A stretch of DNA of 64,000 nt, taken from positions 22,435,182 through 22,499,181 of the forward strand of contig JABAKD010000016.1 in the NCBI GenBank assembly GCA_012845835.1. Direction: 5' to 3'. Every line of letters starts with the position of its first letter. The first letter of the stretch is position 1. The DNA is from Undaria pinnatifida (lineage: Eukaryota; Sar; Phaeophyceae; Laminariales; Alariaceae). Below, in pieces: positions 11,766-23,060 of the stretch. A program made the translations under genes and the position numbers. The notes beneath the pieces are model-generated. The model was not told where the DNA came from, did not search any database, and saw only the letters and a list, made by a program, of their open reading frames with translations.

Positions 11766-12390
11766 TCATCTATTGGTAGAAACCGCCTTACTCGTGGAGA
11801 GCGCGTTGAGAGCGCTACCTACGTTATGAGGCTTCCCCCAATGGGGTTCTCGAAGCAACCACCCTATAAAAGCCGAAGATTGATAGAGGTCGGGAACGGA
11901 ACCAAACAAATACACGTACCTGGTATGTTTTTTGTTGCGAGAGATTCTTTCGTAGGTGGTTCGGCTCATACTTAATGGTTGAGATTGGACATTGATCGCA
12001 GCAGCAAGGCAGTGACTGGTGGATCGCGTCAATGTCTGTAACTCGCGAACAGACAGCGTGCTGACGCCAGTAGATAGCCGGAAGCTGCTCGGTGAGGGAT
12101 TCCTGAATAATAAAACAATGTCGCAGCACAACGCGGTTTAAACAGCTCTTGCCCAAGCAGAGGTGGCTACGCCAAGTGGACACACGCAGGTAAGGTGCTA
12201 ATAGCAGACTGATGGAACACGCGAACAGACAGCGTGTTGTTGCTAGTAGCCTGGCCAGCAGCTGCTCGGCCAGGTGTTCATCATCATACAAGTAACGTTC
12301 GTTGAAGTGGTGCTGCGCTGTGCAGCACGAAAAATATCTAGCCGCTGTACTAACAGCGCTGGTTGATGAAGGAATTACGCTGGTGAAAAC
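11766..12390 (-). CDS. Exon block with a duplicated module
   Basis: An acceptor-like CGTCCCCGCAG precedes an open frame that begins at 12390 with VFTSVIPSSTSAVSTAARYF and stays open to 11824. Two related segments lie in it: LAEQLLARLLATTRCLF and LTEQLPAIYWRQHAVCS. DNA around 12212-12283 and 12040-12110 is visibly duplicated. A second good frame ends the block at 11766 (VYLFGSVPDLYQSSAFIGWL); between them ACCAG/GTACGTG offers a splice site. No family recognised. Confidence 0.4.
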
Positions 12391-12822
12391 CTGCGGGGAC
12401 GTAAAAATATGACGAGCACTGCTTCCCTTCCCTCTCCCAAAATATCAAGCTCGAGGGAATTTCAAGGGTTGTTGCTTCCAAGTTCGAAGAACTTTTTCAA
12501 GGGTTTGTGCTTTGATCTCCAAAAGGGTAAAGGTTCGAATATATTTCAAGGGTTGTATATGATCGCCATTTACCGATCGGTACCGTTGAGTTCCGACTTA
12601 TTAAATCTGACCGTTGGAAATTTCGAGATGGATAAATACACGAAACAAGGAGTCGTAAGTTTACATGTGGGACGAAGAACCGACCTGACCTAAACACTCA
12701 ACCATAAGAAAATATGGCGCACATGGGTCCAAACTGAGCCCGACACAGCCGCCAGGAATAGAGTATATCCACATCCGTAGAACGCGATTAATCGTGTTAT
12801 GTTTACGTCGAATTGGAGCATC

Positions 12823-13513
12823 CTAGGGGCAGCGCGGCTCGGAACCGTACGCAACCCAACAAAATTCAGCATTGGTTGGTGGCCCAATTCTTCTGCATCC
12901 TGTGCTCTTGTCGACACCATTACTGTCGCCGGCAACCGCACCTTTCTCATTCCATTTCGTGAGATTAGCTTCCATCCTCATTATGAATGCTACGACATCC
13001 AGGTTTGGGGTGTTTGTACCGATTCGGAGGCGGGCCGCTCCGTCTAGCAAGGGGACCACCGCCTCATTGCGGTTGCAGTCGTTCAAGACACCAACCACTG
13101 ACCCTACCCTGTGGTACAGAAACATTATCAGACCTCGGTGATGGCTACGGGAGGCCGTGAGGTTGAGCGGGATCGGGTAGCCGAAGTCATACGTGGTAGT
13201 CGGCATGGTCCATAAGAGGGTCGCTTTGTTGGTCCTCATCATGTATGTCAAGTTAATGTGTTTTGGTGCACATACTGCATATCCTCGCGCCAACATGGTG
13301 TCCCGGACATATACCATAGTGCTTTGTCCGTCCTGTTTATATATATGGGTCGCAGGTATACTTTCTAACCTTACGTGGACAGATCTTCTCGTGAAGATTT
13401 GCATGAACCGTAGCAGTTTCGAAGGTGTTGGATATCGTGTCTTGTCGTACTTGAAGTTGTCGTGGAGCCTCCGTAGAATCTGGTGACAGAGAGGCGGGTA
13501 ATCATGTTTCCGG
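12823..13513 (-). CDS. Terminal exon, unknown protein
   Basis: Following the acceptor-like TTACTTGTCAG, an open frame of 230 codons runs from 13513 to a stop at 12823. Early text such as FKYDKTRYPTPSKLLRFMQI and later MMRTNKATLLWTMPTTTYDF has natural protein composition. Upstream exons are not fixed; an ATG at 13565 in another frame gives an alternative short frame. No domain recognised. The acceptor phase needs a preceding exon ending in phase 2. Confidence 0.45.
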
Positions 13514-13668
13514 CTGACAAGTAATCACTGTCGACTTTCCGTTTCGCTTCCGAAGCACCTCTCATTGCCTTGAGGCACTTTTATCGCTACCGTCGCTTAG
13601 TTCGCTGCCGTCGAAAGTTGCCCCAACGTGGCCTGTCCTCCACGCTACGAAAAACAAGAAGAGAAGTT

Positions 13669-13728
13669 GCAAGTCGCGAGTCGAACCTGGGTTACCAAAC
13701 CCGTTTTAGGCGTCGGCGGCATTACTCC
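13669..13728 (-). other. tRNA-like box A/box B fragment
   Basis: On the minus strand GGAGTAATGCCGCC is followed 30 bases later by GGTTCGACTC, a good pol III box B. The T-stem does not pair and no acceptor stem is seen, so it is not a functional tRNA. It may be the head of another tRNA-derived short element or a tRNA pseudogene. Confidence 0.25.
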
Positions 13729-13909
13729 AAACCCTCATTTATATAGATATGTACGTGGCGTCTAATCTACTATGATTGGGTCACCGTGGGCCTGCGGGGA
13801 ACAGCCTCAGTCGCACTTCATCAATATACACTTTTGTTTCTCCTCGGATAGAACTCCGGATATCGTGACTTCTTTCTCCGCGCGCCACCCTATTCCCAAG
13901 CCTCCGGGG

Positions 13910-14349
13910 TTATATATCATGCTGGCATAATGCAGTACGTAGTACGCCGGGGTGTAGGCGAGTAAGGCTCGACCACGAGGAGAGGAATCTCGGCACCCGT
14001 GCCGGCATCATGGTGGGAGAAAAGAAGGTGATGTAGAAAGGTACATGTGTATAAATTGAAGTACGTAACTGACATAGGGGCCTTGCCACGTGGTCATATC
14101 TTTGGTCCAAAGCCACGCTCAGACACCAATTTTTTGTACCCTTTCGGGAGCAATGAGGTTCACCGCATCTCCGAAGATGCTACCGTCACAAACACCAATG
14201 CCACATATTACATCAGACATGTCCGCAAGCCTTGGCCAACAAAGCTTACTATTATAAGAGCAGTTCCAATTTGCGATACGCACGAACACTTCGTAAGACG
14301 TCAACGCATTTAATATTGAACAGCCCTGATAAAATTTGCACGAGCGCAT
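13910..14349 (-). CDS. Coding-like blocks upstream of the 12.8-13.5 kb exon
   Basis: Two adjacent minus-strand frames look like protein. The first, 14349-14119, contains SYEVFVRIANWNCSYNSK and GDAVNLIAPERV. The second, 14116-13910, contains YTHVPFYITFFSPTMMPARV. A possible donor AAAGG/GTACAA separates them. They may be exons of the gene that ends at 12823, but phases were not reconciled. No family recognised. Confidence 0.25.
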
Positions 14350-14399
14350 ATTAGGTGTATAGAGTAATGTAAGTACACCAGCTAGACTATGTAGGCGCC

Positions 14400-15255
14400 A
14401 TCGCCGGCACAGCGTCCCGGTGTTTGAGCGGTGGATGATGAATGAAAAATCGTAGAATAATCGCTGGGCGAGGAAAGTCTGTGGTCTCAGCTTTTCTGCA
14501 TCAGAAAATGGACGTTTTCGGGTCGCAAGACCGGTTTGTGCATCTTGTAGACACGAAACCGGTGTGTTTTCAGGCGTCCACTTTCGAATATTGTTTTTGG
14601 GGTCGGCCTGAAACCTGAAGAGGGGGTGCAGTTTGGGGTAGATTTATTACCCGAAAATGGCATCCGCATTAGGTTTTCCACATACTATTGGCGACAGCAA
14701 GGGCAGTAACAAGCCGAAAAAAGTAATATCGCTGTATTCATTCATGCACGTAGAAGCAATGCTGTGTTAATTGCAGCAAAAAGGGTAGAAGTAGCAGTAG
14801 CGCAAGATAAGTGACCCGCAGTCAGAAAATTTGCAATATTGAGACCTTTACACAATCAAGATGGAAACAATGATGTACTAATAGTTGAGGTCTGGGACCG
14901 CCGTGTATTTTTAAACAGGGTCGGTCAGTCTGTTTTGTTTAATTCATTTCGCGCCCCATGGGCAGGTGCGACACAGATACTGCTTGTCTGTGACGCCGCT
15001 CCGCCGCCGATGAATGGATATCACGTCTTGCCTTCCTATGTCAGGAGGGACTTCTCGATTTTTTTTTGCCTGTTTCCTGCAACAAACTCTCCGTTTTTTG
15101 CTCCATTCGTGTTGTTTTGTTCTTGTGGCCGTTTTACTCTCTCTCCGCCAACTTGTTTGCCCGTGAGGGACGGAGAGGGGGCCATATAAAGCGGTTGGGC
15201 ATCGATCGCTACAAATGGAACCAACTAATGTAGAGAGATACTGCGTAACGATTAT
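14400..15255. other. No supported gene
   Basis: Only short low-quality frames on both strands. A plus-strand frame at 14839-15189 ends just before repeat family A and has no recognisable domain. Confidence 0.35.
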
Positions 15256-15257
15256 TA

Positions 15258-16170
15258 TAAAAATTAAAATACACTCCAGCTGTGATATCGAAGATTTTGG
15301 CGAAACTCATCTTTGCAAGCTGTGTGTGATACTCCGATCGCACGTATTACGGGTTGTGTGTCCTCATTAAGGATATAGGTCGGCGACTCCCCTTACAGCT
15401 ACAGTGTAGCTATCAGGGTCAACAGGGTGATTTTAGTCAGTCTGTGCGCGGAAACTATACAACCCCGTTTCTGAGGGAGGCAAAATCTGACAGCTGTGAA
15501 AGGAAATGCATCAGTTTATCATATGAATCCTGTAAGTCGAATATCCGGTGAGGGGAAGGCAATTTTTTTAAGGACGTGGGGGGCTGATTTTGATCAAAAG
15601 GGGGGCGGGAGGCGGAGGGGACGGGTGGGGCAGGTCAATTTGTGCGTGGAAAATATATACCATGGAATATTTTTTGTGGGGGAGGGAGGGGGAATGTGGC
15701 GGGAGGGGGCGGGGGCGGGGCGGGGGGGGGGGGGGGCTTAGGTCGCATAGATGTAGGGGTTTGTTATACGCGTGGTGCTAGGTCTAGGCGAGGGTGCGGG
15801 TGGTGGGGAAGGAGGGGGCGTTCGGGGCGGGGTTGGGTGGGAATTGCAGCAGCGGCATGGACGGCTTTGAAACGATAACGAGGCGATATCCAGGGCGTGG
15901 AAGTGTTTATTACTCTGGCGGATTTCGATAGTAGGTGGGGCGTTTAAGCAAGAGCAAGCGAGGAGAGAAGAAAAAAAAAAGGCGGGGGGGGGGGGGGAGG
16001 GGGGGGTTTAAGAGGTTTAGGTCACACACAATATTAAAATCAAGGATTTAGTCGACAGTACAATCATGTAGATACCATTATTTTCTGACATCGCTAACTT
16101 TTAGAAAGAGATGCAAACTGCCAAATACAACAGGCGTGGTGATGTGGTCATGCAATGTCATATTATACCA
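15258..16170 (+). mobile_element. G-rich dispersed element, family A, copy 1
   Basis: Starts at ACTCCAGCTGTG after an AT-rich leader and carries the conserved order CTCATCTTTGCAAGCTGTG, ATACTCCGATCGC, GGATATAGGTCGGCGACTC and CTGTGCGCGGAAACTAT. Two or more G-rich blocks with runs of up to 18 G follow. The 3' part holds CTGACATCGCTAA and GATGTGGTCATGCAATGTC. No coding capacity. The same order is found at 49913-51540, so this looks near full length. Class unknown: non-autonomous, no clear terminal inverted repeat. Confidence 0.65.
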
Positions 16171-16173
16171 CAG

Positions 16174-16521
16174 CTATACATCCATTCGAATCCCAGGCGG
16201 GCTGCTCTTTGTTGGATGTGACTGTTGGAGGTGTTGTTTCGTTTCGTTTTGTTGTCTGCTGTTGTTGGTCTTGCCGTTTAGACTTTTTTTTCTTCTATTC
16301 TTTGCTTGTTCATTCTGCCACGACATATCTAGACGGAAAAATTTCAGGCATTTACCGCTCACTGACGTGGAGGTACTAGGGCCTAGCGTAGAAAGCCCGC
16401 CGCAGATGGCGTTGATCCTGTTTGGAATCCCGAAACGGATTGAAGCCAATTTCAAGCATTGTTCCCAAAGCCGTGGGTCGGGAGTATGAAATGGATAAGT
16501 CGGCGACCAGAGATAAGGCAT
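16174..16521 (-). CDS. Exon-like ORF, Gln/Asn/Lys-rich tail
   Basis: A 115-codon frame whose first part has a mixed globular composition (LWEQCLKLASIRFGIPNRIN) and whose second part is basic and polar (NEQAKNRRKKSLNGKTNNSR). It abuts the 3' end of family A copy 1. A plus-strand frame overlaps it but is Phe/Cys/Leu-rich and less credible. No domain recognised. Confidence 0.3.
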   Translation of the reverse strand: MPYLWSPTYPFHTPDPRLWEQCLKLASIRFGIPNRINAICGGLSTLGPSTSTSVSGKCLKFFRLDMSWQNEQAKNRRKKSLNGKTNNSRQQNETKQHLQQSHPTKSSPPGIRMDV

Positions 16522-16599
16522 GTGTGTTACATGGCTCGTGCTCTCATCACCCTATTGGGGCAGAGTATTTATTTGTGGCAGAACCGAGGGTATCTTTCA

Positions 16600-17630
16600 C
16601 CTTGGCGGCGAGTATTGTGCCCAACCGGTACGCCTTTCATAGGTAAGCAGCAAAAGCAGAGCCCCGGTGTCTCGGTGCATGATATTACTACCACTCTGCG
16701 GTGATACCGGTACTCTGACTATAGTAACTGGGCTGTGCGTTATTGCTATAAAAAGCTTAACGTCTTCGTTGTTTTGTTGCACAACAGCCGTACTTCTGCA
16801 AAGTCAGCATTCACATGTATAATGTGGAGCACTCCCTCGCATGGTTGTACAGAACTACATTTTCTCTCGCTCGAACGCCCTGCCAGATAAATCCCCAGGG
16901 CATTCACCCGACAATTTGAAAGGAGGGGCGTTTACCGCATCGCCGGGGGGCGCTCTTCGTGGTTTTGTTGTTTGGTTGGTAGGGGGAGTTTACCACACAA
17001 TATGTTCGTTTTAGTCGACAAACAGCGACCCGGGGCGTTTTCTTCGTGCCAAGTGTTTGAGGAAACTATGACCACGGTGAGTTTGAACTGGGCGTGCTTG
17101 CGTCCTGTTGTTCTGCTATGCTGTGGGCCATGAATGGTCCATGGTTCCTCATGTCAACATGAGGCAACTTCCGCAGCTTCTCGAGTATCGGTAATTGGCA
17201 GTCAACACCACCAGGTATGAAACACTCAACTACGACACAGCAATTCACACTTGCCCCATTTTTTATGTTGAACTTGTTCCACTTGATATATCAACTCGAA
17301 TTTGTGGCGGCGTGCCCGCTTCAGGCGTTTGCGAATGTAGGATTTTTGATGTATTGCCGTGGGTGTAGCCATGCGGGTCGCTCTTTTCATCGCAAAATCA
17401 CCAGATATCTTTACACGTGCAGGTGTTGGTATGTACCTACGAACAAGAATGTTTGCTCAAGTCGGGTGTGCTGGATGTCGATCGGCATGCACTTGTACAA
17501 CCCAAACACTTATAAAGCGAGGCTTACACGGTGGCTGTGTATTTTGTTCGTGCCCTCGACTTTGGTTTTCAGTTACATATACATGTATACCAGGTATACA
17601 ACAGAAACTGCGATAGACCTTCGTGTTATA
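16600..17630. other. No firmly supported gene
   Basis: A plus-strand frame at 17217-17636 starts with an ATG and is rich in Cys, Tyr and Leu, with hydrophobic patches. It could be a membrane protein exon, but nothing confirms it. No repeat ends were recognised before family A copy 2. Confidence 0.3.
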
Positions 17631-17631
17631 T

Positions 17632-18515
17632 CATAAAAAATACAAATGCACTCCAGCTGTGAGAGCGAAGATTTGATCGAAACTCATCTTTGCAAGCTGC
17701 GTGTGATACTCCGGTCGCACGTATTGCGGGTTGTGTGTTCTCATTAACGATATAGGTCGGCGACTACCGTAGGAACTACAGTGCAGCTTGTACCATCGTC
17801 AACAGGTTAATCAGTCTGTGCGCGGAAGCTGTACAACCCGTCTTTGAGGGGGACAAAATCTGACAGCTGTGGAAGGAAACGCATCAGTGTATCAAGTGTG
17901 TCCCAAGTCGTATAACCGGTGAGGGGAGGGCGGAGTTTGAAAGGGCGTGGGAGGCTCGGTCTAAACAAGAGGGAGCGGCGGGGCGGGGCGGACGGACGTG
18001 CGTGGAAAATATAAATCCTTCAAGGGAAAAAATATGACTGTTTTGGACTGAATGCACAAGTTTGTCATGTATATCCTGTAAGTCGTATAACCGATGAGGA
18101 GAAGGCGGATTGTTCAAGGGGGTGCTGTGGGGGAGAGGGGTTGAGGGGTTGGGGCAAAAGGGTTTTTAACAGCTTTAGGTTGCACAGATGTATGAGTTTC
18201 CTACACCCGTGGTGCTAGGTCTAGGCGATGGTGCGGGGGTTGTGGGGAAGAAGGGGGCGTTGGGGGGGGGGGGGGGATGACTTGGATCAGCGGCATGGAT
18301 GGCTCTCGAAAGATAATGCAAGGTGATATTAACTGCGTGGAAGTATTTATTACATTGTCAGATTTAGATGTCATATGGGGTGTTTGAGCAAAAGAGGGAG
18401 CGGGGGAAAAGGGAGGGGGTGGAGGGGGGGGGTGAAGGGGGGTTGGGGGGGGGGGGGGTCAACGCGATCGTGCGGGTGGTGGGGAAGGAGGGGGCGTTGG
18501 GTGGGGGGTATACAG
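17632..18515 (+). mobile_element. G-rich dispersed element, family A, copy 2
   Basis: Begins CACTCCAGCTGTGAG and follows the family A order, including GGATATAGGT-like text as CGATATAGGTCGGCGACT. The G-rich blocks contain the sub-unit GGTGCTAGGTCTAGGCGATG ... GGCATGGATGGCTC ... GTGTTTGAGCAAAAGAGGG. It ends in a degenerate G-run region and lacks the 3' GTGGTCATGC part seen in copies 1 and 8. Confidence 0.6.
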
Positions 18516-19109
18516 TAATACAACAGTATGGTTGTCTCAACACGTTGTTTCTACCCAACCTTTTTTCTGATTTAAAAACGATGATACATTTCACATCGCG
18601 TCTCGTGCCGGCCTACTTTATTAATGTCATGTCAATGCCGTCTTTAGTTAGTTTAGAGGGTCTGTTATTATCACGTTTTTTTTTCTATTTTCCTTTAATT
18701 TGCTTCATTTTGTAGTGTCTTTTTTGGTCCTTAATTTCGTTTCCTTTTTTGTATATTTTTGTAGTATTTTCTTTCCTTCCTTTCTCTTCCTTTTTTTTCT
18801 TTTCTACATTTTTTTTCTGATTGGCTCGAGTCTTACATGGATATGCGTAGTGATAGGTACTACCTGTAATATACACGTGGTAGTCTTCAAGGGGTAGCAA
18901 GCGGTACACCAGGTAGTCGGTTATTTCAGGCGCGAGTAGTGAGACGTATGTACACCAGTACGGACCTGGCACTTAGAAGGCTGACTCCCGACTTCAATTT
19001 TTGTATGTGTTTGGCGGAGGCATGGATTGCGTCAGCTGTGACATATTCGTGTACCACCTTCGGTTTGTGTGTGTTTTTCTCTGGGGTATTACTCAGCTCC
19101 AAAGTGACT

Positions 19110-19168
19110 GGACCCTGTCCTGTGACCGCGGACTTGATTATTATGCGAGTTAATGTGAGAACTCCAAC
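19110..19168 (+). repeat. (CAA)n-tailed SINE-like repeat, family D, copy 2
   Basis: Shows CCTGTGACCGCGGACTTGAT, then TTATGCGAGTTAATGTGAGA and a short AAC-rich end. Upstream GGGGTATTACTCAGCTCCAAAG matches text before copy 3 (GGGGTATTATTCCCTTTCAG), so the repeat extends at least 50 bases further 5' in both copies. Confidence 0.5.
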
Positions 19169-19337
19169 AATGTCAGACAATCCTACTTTCTTGGTTGACG
19201 ACGCCACAACAGCACAACAGAGTGCGCCGAAGCACCGAGGGGTCTGTGCAACAGTCGCAGTTAACGGTTTGAGTAAATACCATTCTGTGTACATGTTTAC
19301 GTAGTTGATATGTAACACTTTCGGACCAATGAGGAAC

Positions 19338-19600
19338 CTATTTCGATATTTCCAAGTTTTTATTTAATTGTGGAACTGAACCAAAATGTGTGGTGAACGA
19401 ATTTTCGAAGTATACCGTCGCGGCATTCAGATCCAGGTATATTGCTGTTGCAGGCAGAAATCCTTCTCCTGGGTAAATAAAGCCAGCAGAGTCAAACCAC
19501 CTACGAGCTAAGCCAAGAAAGACCGTGCAATGACAGGAAATAGACCACCCCTCCACCGTCCTGTTAATGACACCGTATTGTTGATGGATCAAAGGAGACG
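19338..19600 (-). CDS. Terminal exon, unknown protein
   Basis: An open frame ending in TAG at 19338 with convincing composition, including GWSISCHCTVFLGLARRWF and LPATAIYLDLNAATVYFE. The alternating hydrophobic pattern suggests beta strands. It needs an upstream exon; 19691-19945 is a candidate. No family recognised. Confidence 0.4.
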
Positions 19601-19690
19601 TGTCTTGCCAGGTTCATTATTTTATGATTTTTTGCGATGAACGAAAATGAGACAATAAATTGATTTCGACTGAGACTTCTCGGTCAAAAA

Positions 19691-19945
19691 CTACGAAATA
19701 CGCCACTCAAGGTGTAGTTTCGCACGGGTTTCACTAATAATTGGTACATATACAGCTCGACAATCGTGAAATTGAAACGCGCATCTCGGTACTTGTAAGC
19801 ACAAAATATTTGCGCATACAAATTGTGATGTCACGGTAACACTTGACGTCTGGTTTGTTGATATCTTGTGACGATCAGTTGACGAATGGAGCAATAAAAA
19901 CTGACGACGATCTTCTCTTTGTTGTGTTATTTTCATGTCTGACAC
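19691..19945 (-). CDS. Exon-like ORF upstream of 19338-19600
   Basis: An 84-codon frame from a possible ATG at 19945 (MSDMKITQQREDRRQF), with a Cys-containing second half (FVCANILCLQVPRCAFQFHD). It reads toward the 19338-19600 block on the same strand and may be its 5' partner, but a phase-consistent junction was not found. Confidence 0.3.
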   Translation of the reverse strand: MSDMKITQQREDRRQFLLLHSSTDRHKISTNQTSSVTVTSQFVCANILCLQVPRCAFQFHDCRAVYVPIISETRAKLHLEWRIS

Positions 19946-20463
19946 AGAAACTATTACCTCAAGACGGTTTCAGGAAGATAGCACATCAGAGCTGTGACTC
20001 GGCACGACTTACCTGCCCAAGAGGCTGAGGTATATCCAAGTCTGGACATCATCGTCCTGACGCTTAGGGGCCTTTCAATGGCCGTCAAAAGTTAGCGCAA
20101 CGCCGCCCTGACTTCATCGCCTTGTTACATTTCCTCCCCGATGCCATTGACGCATTTACTTGATGACCTCTATGGGCCCAGTGCCGACTTCAATCAGTGC
20201 ATAGGGTTTGCTTGAATTATTTGTTTCCACTCTCCTTACTTTGCTTCGTCTTCTTATCTTTTTTTTTCTTTCCTTTTTTCCTTTCTATGTTCGTCTTTTT
20301 TTTCCAAATGACTTGGGCACAACGTGCGTATGATTAATGAGGTACCACGCGCGTGATATATGTACGTGGGAGTATCGTTTGGGTGCCAAACGGTGTATTT
20401 GACGCAAGTAGTGCACCGTATGTACCAGTATAGCCTATGTACCTGACACTTTTTTCTTTTCAA

Positions 20464-20735
20464 ACAACTTTACTTGTCAGCTCCTGGTCAAGCCGTGGTC
20501 ACAGGTGTCGTCCCTTCTTCCCCCCGGTTCTTGCCTTTAATCTTTATCGCGCATAGGGTTCAGCAACCCACTGCTCGTCTATTCTTCATCGAGTGTTGCC
20601 CACTGCTCGTCGATGTTTCATCGAGTGATGTTTCATCGAGTGTTGCTAACCCACGCTCTCGCGCTTTCTCCGCAAGACAATTTGTGCACAAGAAAAATTC
20701 CCCACGAATATATACGAGTATGCACTCGGAGGGCA
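20464..20735 (-). mobile_element. tRNA-headed SINE-like element, family C, copy 1 (head-truncated)
   Basis: Antisense on the plus strand: CAGCTCCTGGTCAAGCCGTG, ACAGGTGTCGTCCC, CCACTGCTCGTC and AATTTGTGCACAAGAAAAA in family order. It stops at the start of the tRNA-like head (GTATGCACTCGGAGGG), so the pol III boxes are lost. A TTTCATCGAGTGATG segment is repeated inside. Family A copy 3 begins 45 bases further on. Confidence 0.6.
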
Positions 20736-20779
20736 TCATTTGCGCCTGCTATGGTATACCAGGTATGCGTTTATGTATA

Positions 20780-20935
20780 TGATAAAAATATAAACACACT
20801 ACACCTGTGAGATCGAGGATATCGTCGAAACTCATCTTTTCAAACTGTGTGTGATACTCCGATCGCGCGTACTACTGGTTGTGTGTCCTCGTTGGTCGGC
20901 GACTCCCCTGCGAACTGTATTGTAGCTTGTATCTG
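20780..20935 (+). mobile_element. Family A, copy 3 (5' fragment)
   Basis: Begins CACTACACCTGTGAGATCGA and runs through TGTGTGATACTCCGATCGC and GTCGGCGACTCCCC, then breaks. Copy 4 starts immediately after it in the same orientation, so two family A 5' ends lie in tandem. Confidence 0.6.
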
Positions 20936-20939
20936 TATA

Positions 20940-21360
20940 ACATGAAAATTTAAATTACTCTCCAGCTGTGATATCGAATATTTTGTCGAAACTCATCTTT
21001 GCAAGCTGTGTGTGATACTCCGATCGCGCGTGTTACGGGTCGTGTGTCCTTAGGTCGACGACTCCCCTTGCAACTACAGCAGTGTGTAGCTATCAGGGTC
21101 AACAGGGTGATGTTAGTCAGTCTGTGCGCGGAAACTATAAAACCCGTTTCTGAGGGGGACAAAATCTGACAGCTGTGGAGGGAAATGCATCAGTTTATCA
21201 AGTGAATCCTGTAAGTCAAATAACCGGTGATGGGAGGGCGGAGTTTTGGAGGACGTGGGGGCCTGGGTTTGATCAAGAGGGAGCGGGGGTAGAGGGGGGG
21301 GGGGCGGGCGGGGCAGCTCTATCTGTGCGTGGAAACTGTATATCCTACCGGTACCGCTTT
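20940..21360 (+). mobile_element. Family A, copy 4
   Basis: Shows the 5' order from CTCTCCAGCTGTGATATCG through CTGTGCGCGGAAACTATAA, AATCTGACAGCTGTGGAGG and GATCAAGAGGGAGC, up to the first G-run block and CTGTGCGTGGAAACTGTA. It lacks the later G-rich repeats. A family D copy follows directly. Confidence 0.6.
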
Positions 21361-21409
21361 TGTTTTCATTTGTGATTCTTCCTGGGGTATTATTCCCTTT
21401 CAGAGTAGC

Positions 21410-21480
21410 TGGAGGCTGTCCTCCTGTGACCACGAACTTGATTATGGGACTTGATGCGAGAACAACAACAACAACAGCAA
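21410..21480 (+). repeat. (CAA)n-tailed SINE-like repeat, family D, copy 3
   Basis: TCCTGTGACCACGAACTTGA, then TTGATGCGAGAACAAC and a tail of several CAA units followed by CAGCAACGAC. The 5' neighbour GGGGTATTATTCCCTTTCAG is shared with copy 2. Confidence 0.5.
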
Positions 21481-21539
21481 CGACATAAAATCCGTTGATG
21501 ATGGAGAAGAGCAACACGCCAGCAACTAGTCATAAGTCG

Positions 21540-22010
21540 TATAAATAATAATTAAAAATGATCAACCTGCCAGGGTAATAATTTAGTAAGTACAAGAGGT
21601 CGTTTCTTAACGGGGTGTATGTACAAGATGGATACATTTAGATAGTCTAATACTACAACAGCTGGGTATTGATACGTAGTGCTTAGTGTTAGGTTAGTAG
21701 CCTTTTTGTTTTTTAAACGACTCTAATGGTTCTATCACGTGTGCTGCCCACAACAATGGTGAGTGGTAGTCGGGATGACTTCGAACAAAAAAGTAAAGCT
21801 TACGGTTACCACACTAACTTGTGCACAAACTTTCATGCATTTCGTTCGTACATTTTAACTGCTCCATTGTAGTCACAAAATTAGGTGTATAGGTGCGTGC
21901 ATGCAGCTTGCATGAGTATCGGCACTAAATTTATCGAACTCACAGCTGACGTATTCAGACAATATTATTAGAGTACATACTGCTGTACGACTAGTTCCCG
22001 CAGGTGGCAA
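21540..22010. other. No supported gene
   Basis: AT-rich DNA with only short frames. Text near 21915-21960 (ATCGAACTCACAGCTGACGT) resembles an inverted, diverged 5' end of family A. Nothing else recognised. Confidence 0.3.
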
Positions 22011-22011
22011 C

Positions 22012-22100
22012 AACTGTTGTTGTTGTTGTTGTCGTTTTCTCACATTAACTCTTGTCGAAAAACTAGAGTCCGTGGTCACAAAAAAGTGCTGGAGCCCTAG
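22012..22100 (-). repeat. (CAA)n-tailed SINE-like repeat, family D, copy 4
   Basis: On the minus strand: CTCCAGCACTTTTTTGTGAC, CACGGACTCTAG, CGACAAGAGTTAATGTGAGA and a CAACAACAACAACAAC tail. It matches copy 1 near 9.05 kb closely, including CTCCAGCAC upstream and ACAAGAGTTAATGTGAGA, so these two form a subfamily. Confidence 0.55.
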
Positions 22101-22119
22101 GAAGATCCGAAAAACCAAG

Positions 22120-23060
22120 TGAAATCAAAATTCGTTAGGGAAATACTACGCTTTCCCGCCTTAAAACGCACGATACGGAAAAAGGCGCACAATTGAAAAG
22201 CTCCAATGTGCAAACTGAACTCACATGGCCGCGGGTATCCACTCAACTACAGCATAGAGTTCCCCCGTCCCCACAACTAACCAACTCGCGGCTACAAACT
22301 ACAGCGGTTGGGCTGCCTGCACCGAACGAACCGCACGGTAACCGTGAGTATAGACAAACGCGCCTGCTGTCTGGAGTGCTGTAAGAGTGGCGACCCGCGG
22401 GCATGCAGTGAAACAAGAGCAATGAAACCAAAAACCCCAGTACAGATATCAATGATCGCCCCTCCTTCCCGAGTTATTTGACAGGTTACAGCGCAGCTAC
22501 GACGACCGTGCCTGAAAATTGAAAATTGCGACAACAATGTGACTTACTGGGATTCCATACTCCCTCGTAGGAAGGACGGAGTGCGTTGGTTCTCCTTCTG
22601 TTGGCGGGGGCTGCTCAACCGGGAGGGGGGTTGATTTGGTTCGCCTCGCTCTGTTTGCTCAAGTCGGCGCGTCGGCTACCGTCAAATGATTTCGTCAGCA
22701 GACTTGCCGGGACCTAGTTGGCTAACGGCACACCACGATTAGTTTTTAGTCCGGAAATCTTTCCGACTCACAGCTCTACGAGTATACATTCGTAGAATAA
22801 GTTGATATTTTTGGAGTTTTCGCCGATATCTCGTCGAGTTCGAGCCAAATCAAGAACATATCGCATTTTTTTCCCTATACTACGAGCTGGGCCAGCCTAA
22901 AAACGGATAATCAATCCGAAGGTCGTATCTCGCGAACCACTGCAAATTAGAAAGAACTAAAGACACCGCTGTAATCGGCCAATCATCGTGCGTAGGCAGC
23001 GCCACGTGGTCACGTGCTTGGGCGTCATTCAACAAAATGATCAGGGGGTCTGAAAATATA
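22120..23060. other. No supported gene
   Basis: Short overlapping frames on both strands without recognisable domains. The stretch just before 23218 is the probable 5' flank of the spliced gene there; no TATA-like promoter is certain. Confidence 0.3.

Noticed and set aside
15590..15880. Gly/Arg-rich ORFs in the G-run blocks of family A
   Set aside because: Poly-G translates as poly-Gly in every frame; same blocks recur in many copies without conserved frame.
20783..21360. CRISPR-like array from repeated family A 5' ends
   Set aside because: Only two tandem starts, repeats over 100 bases long and diverged, no spacers, eukaryotic context.
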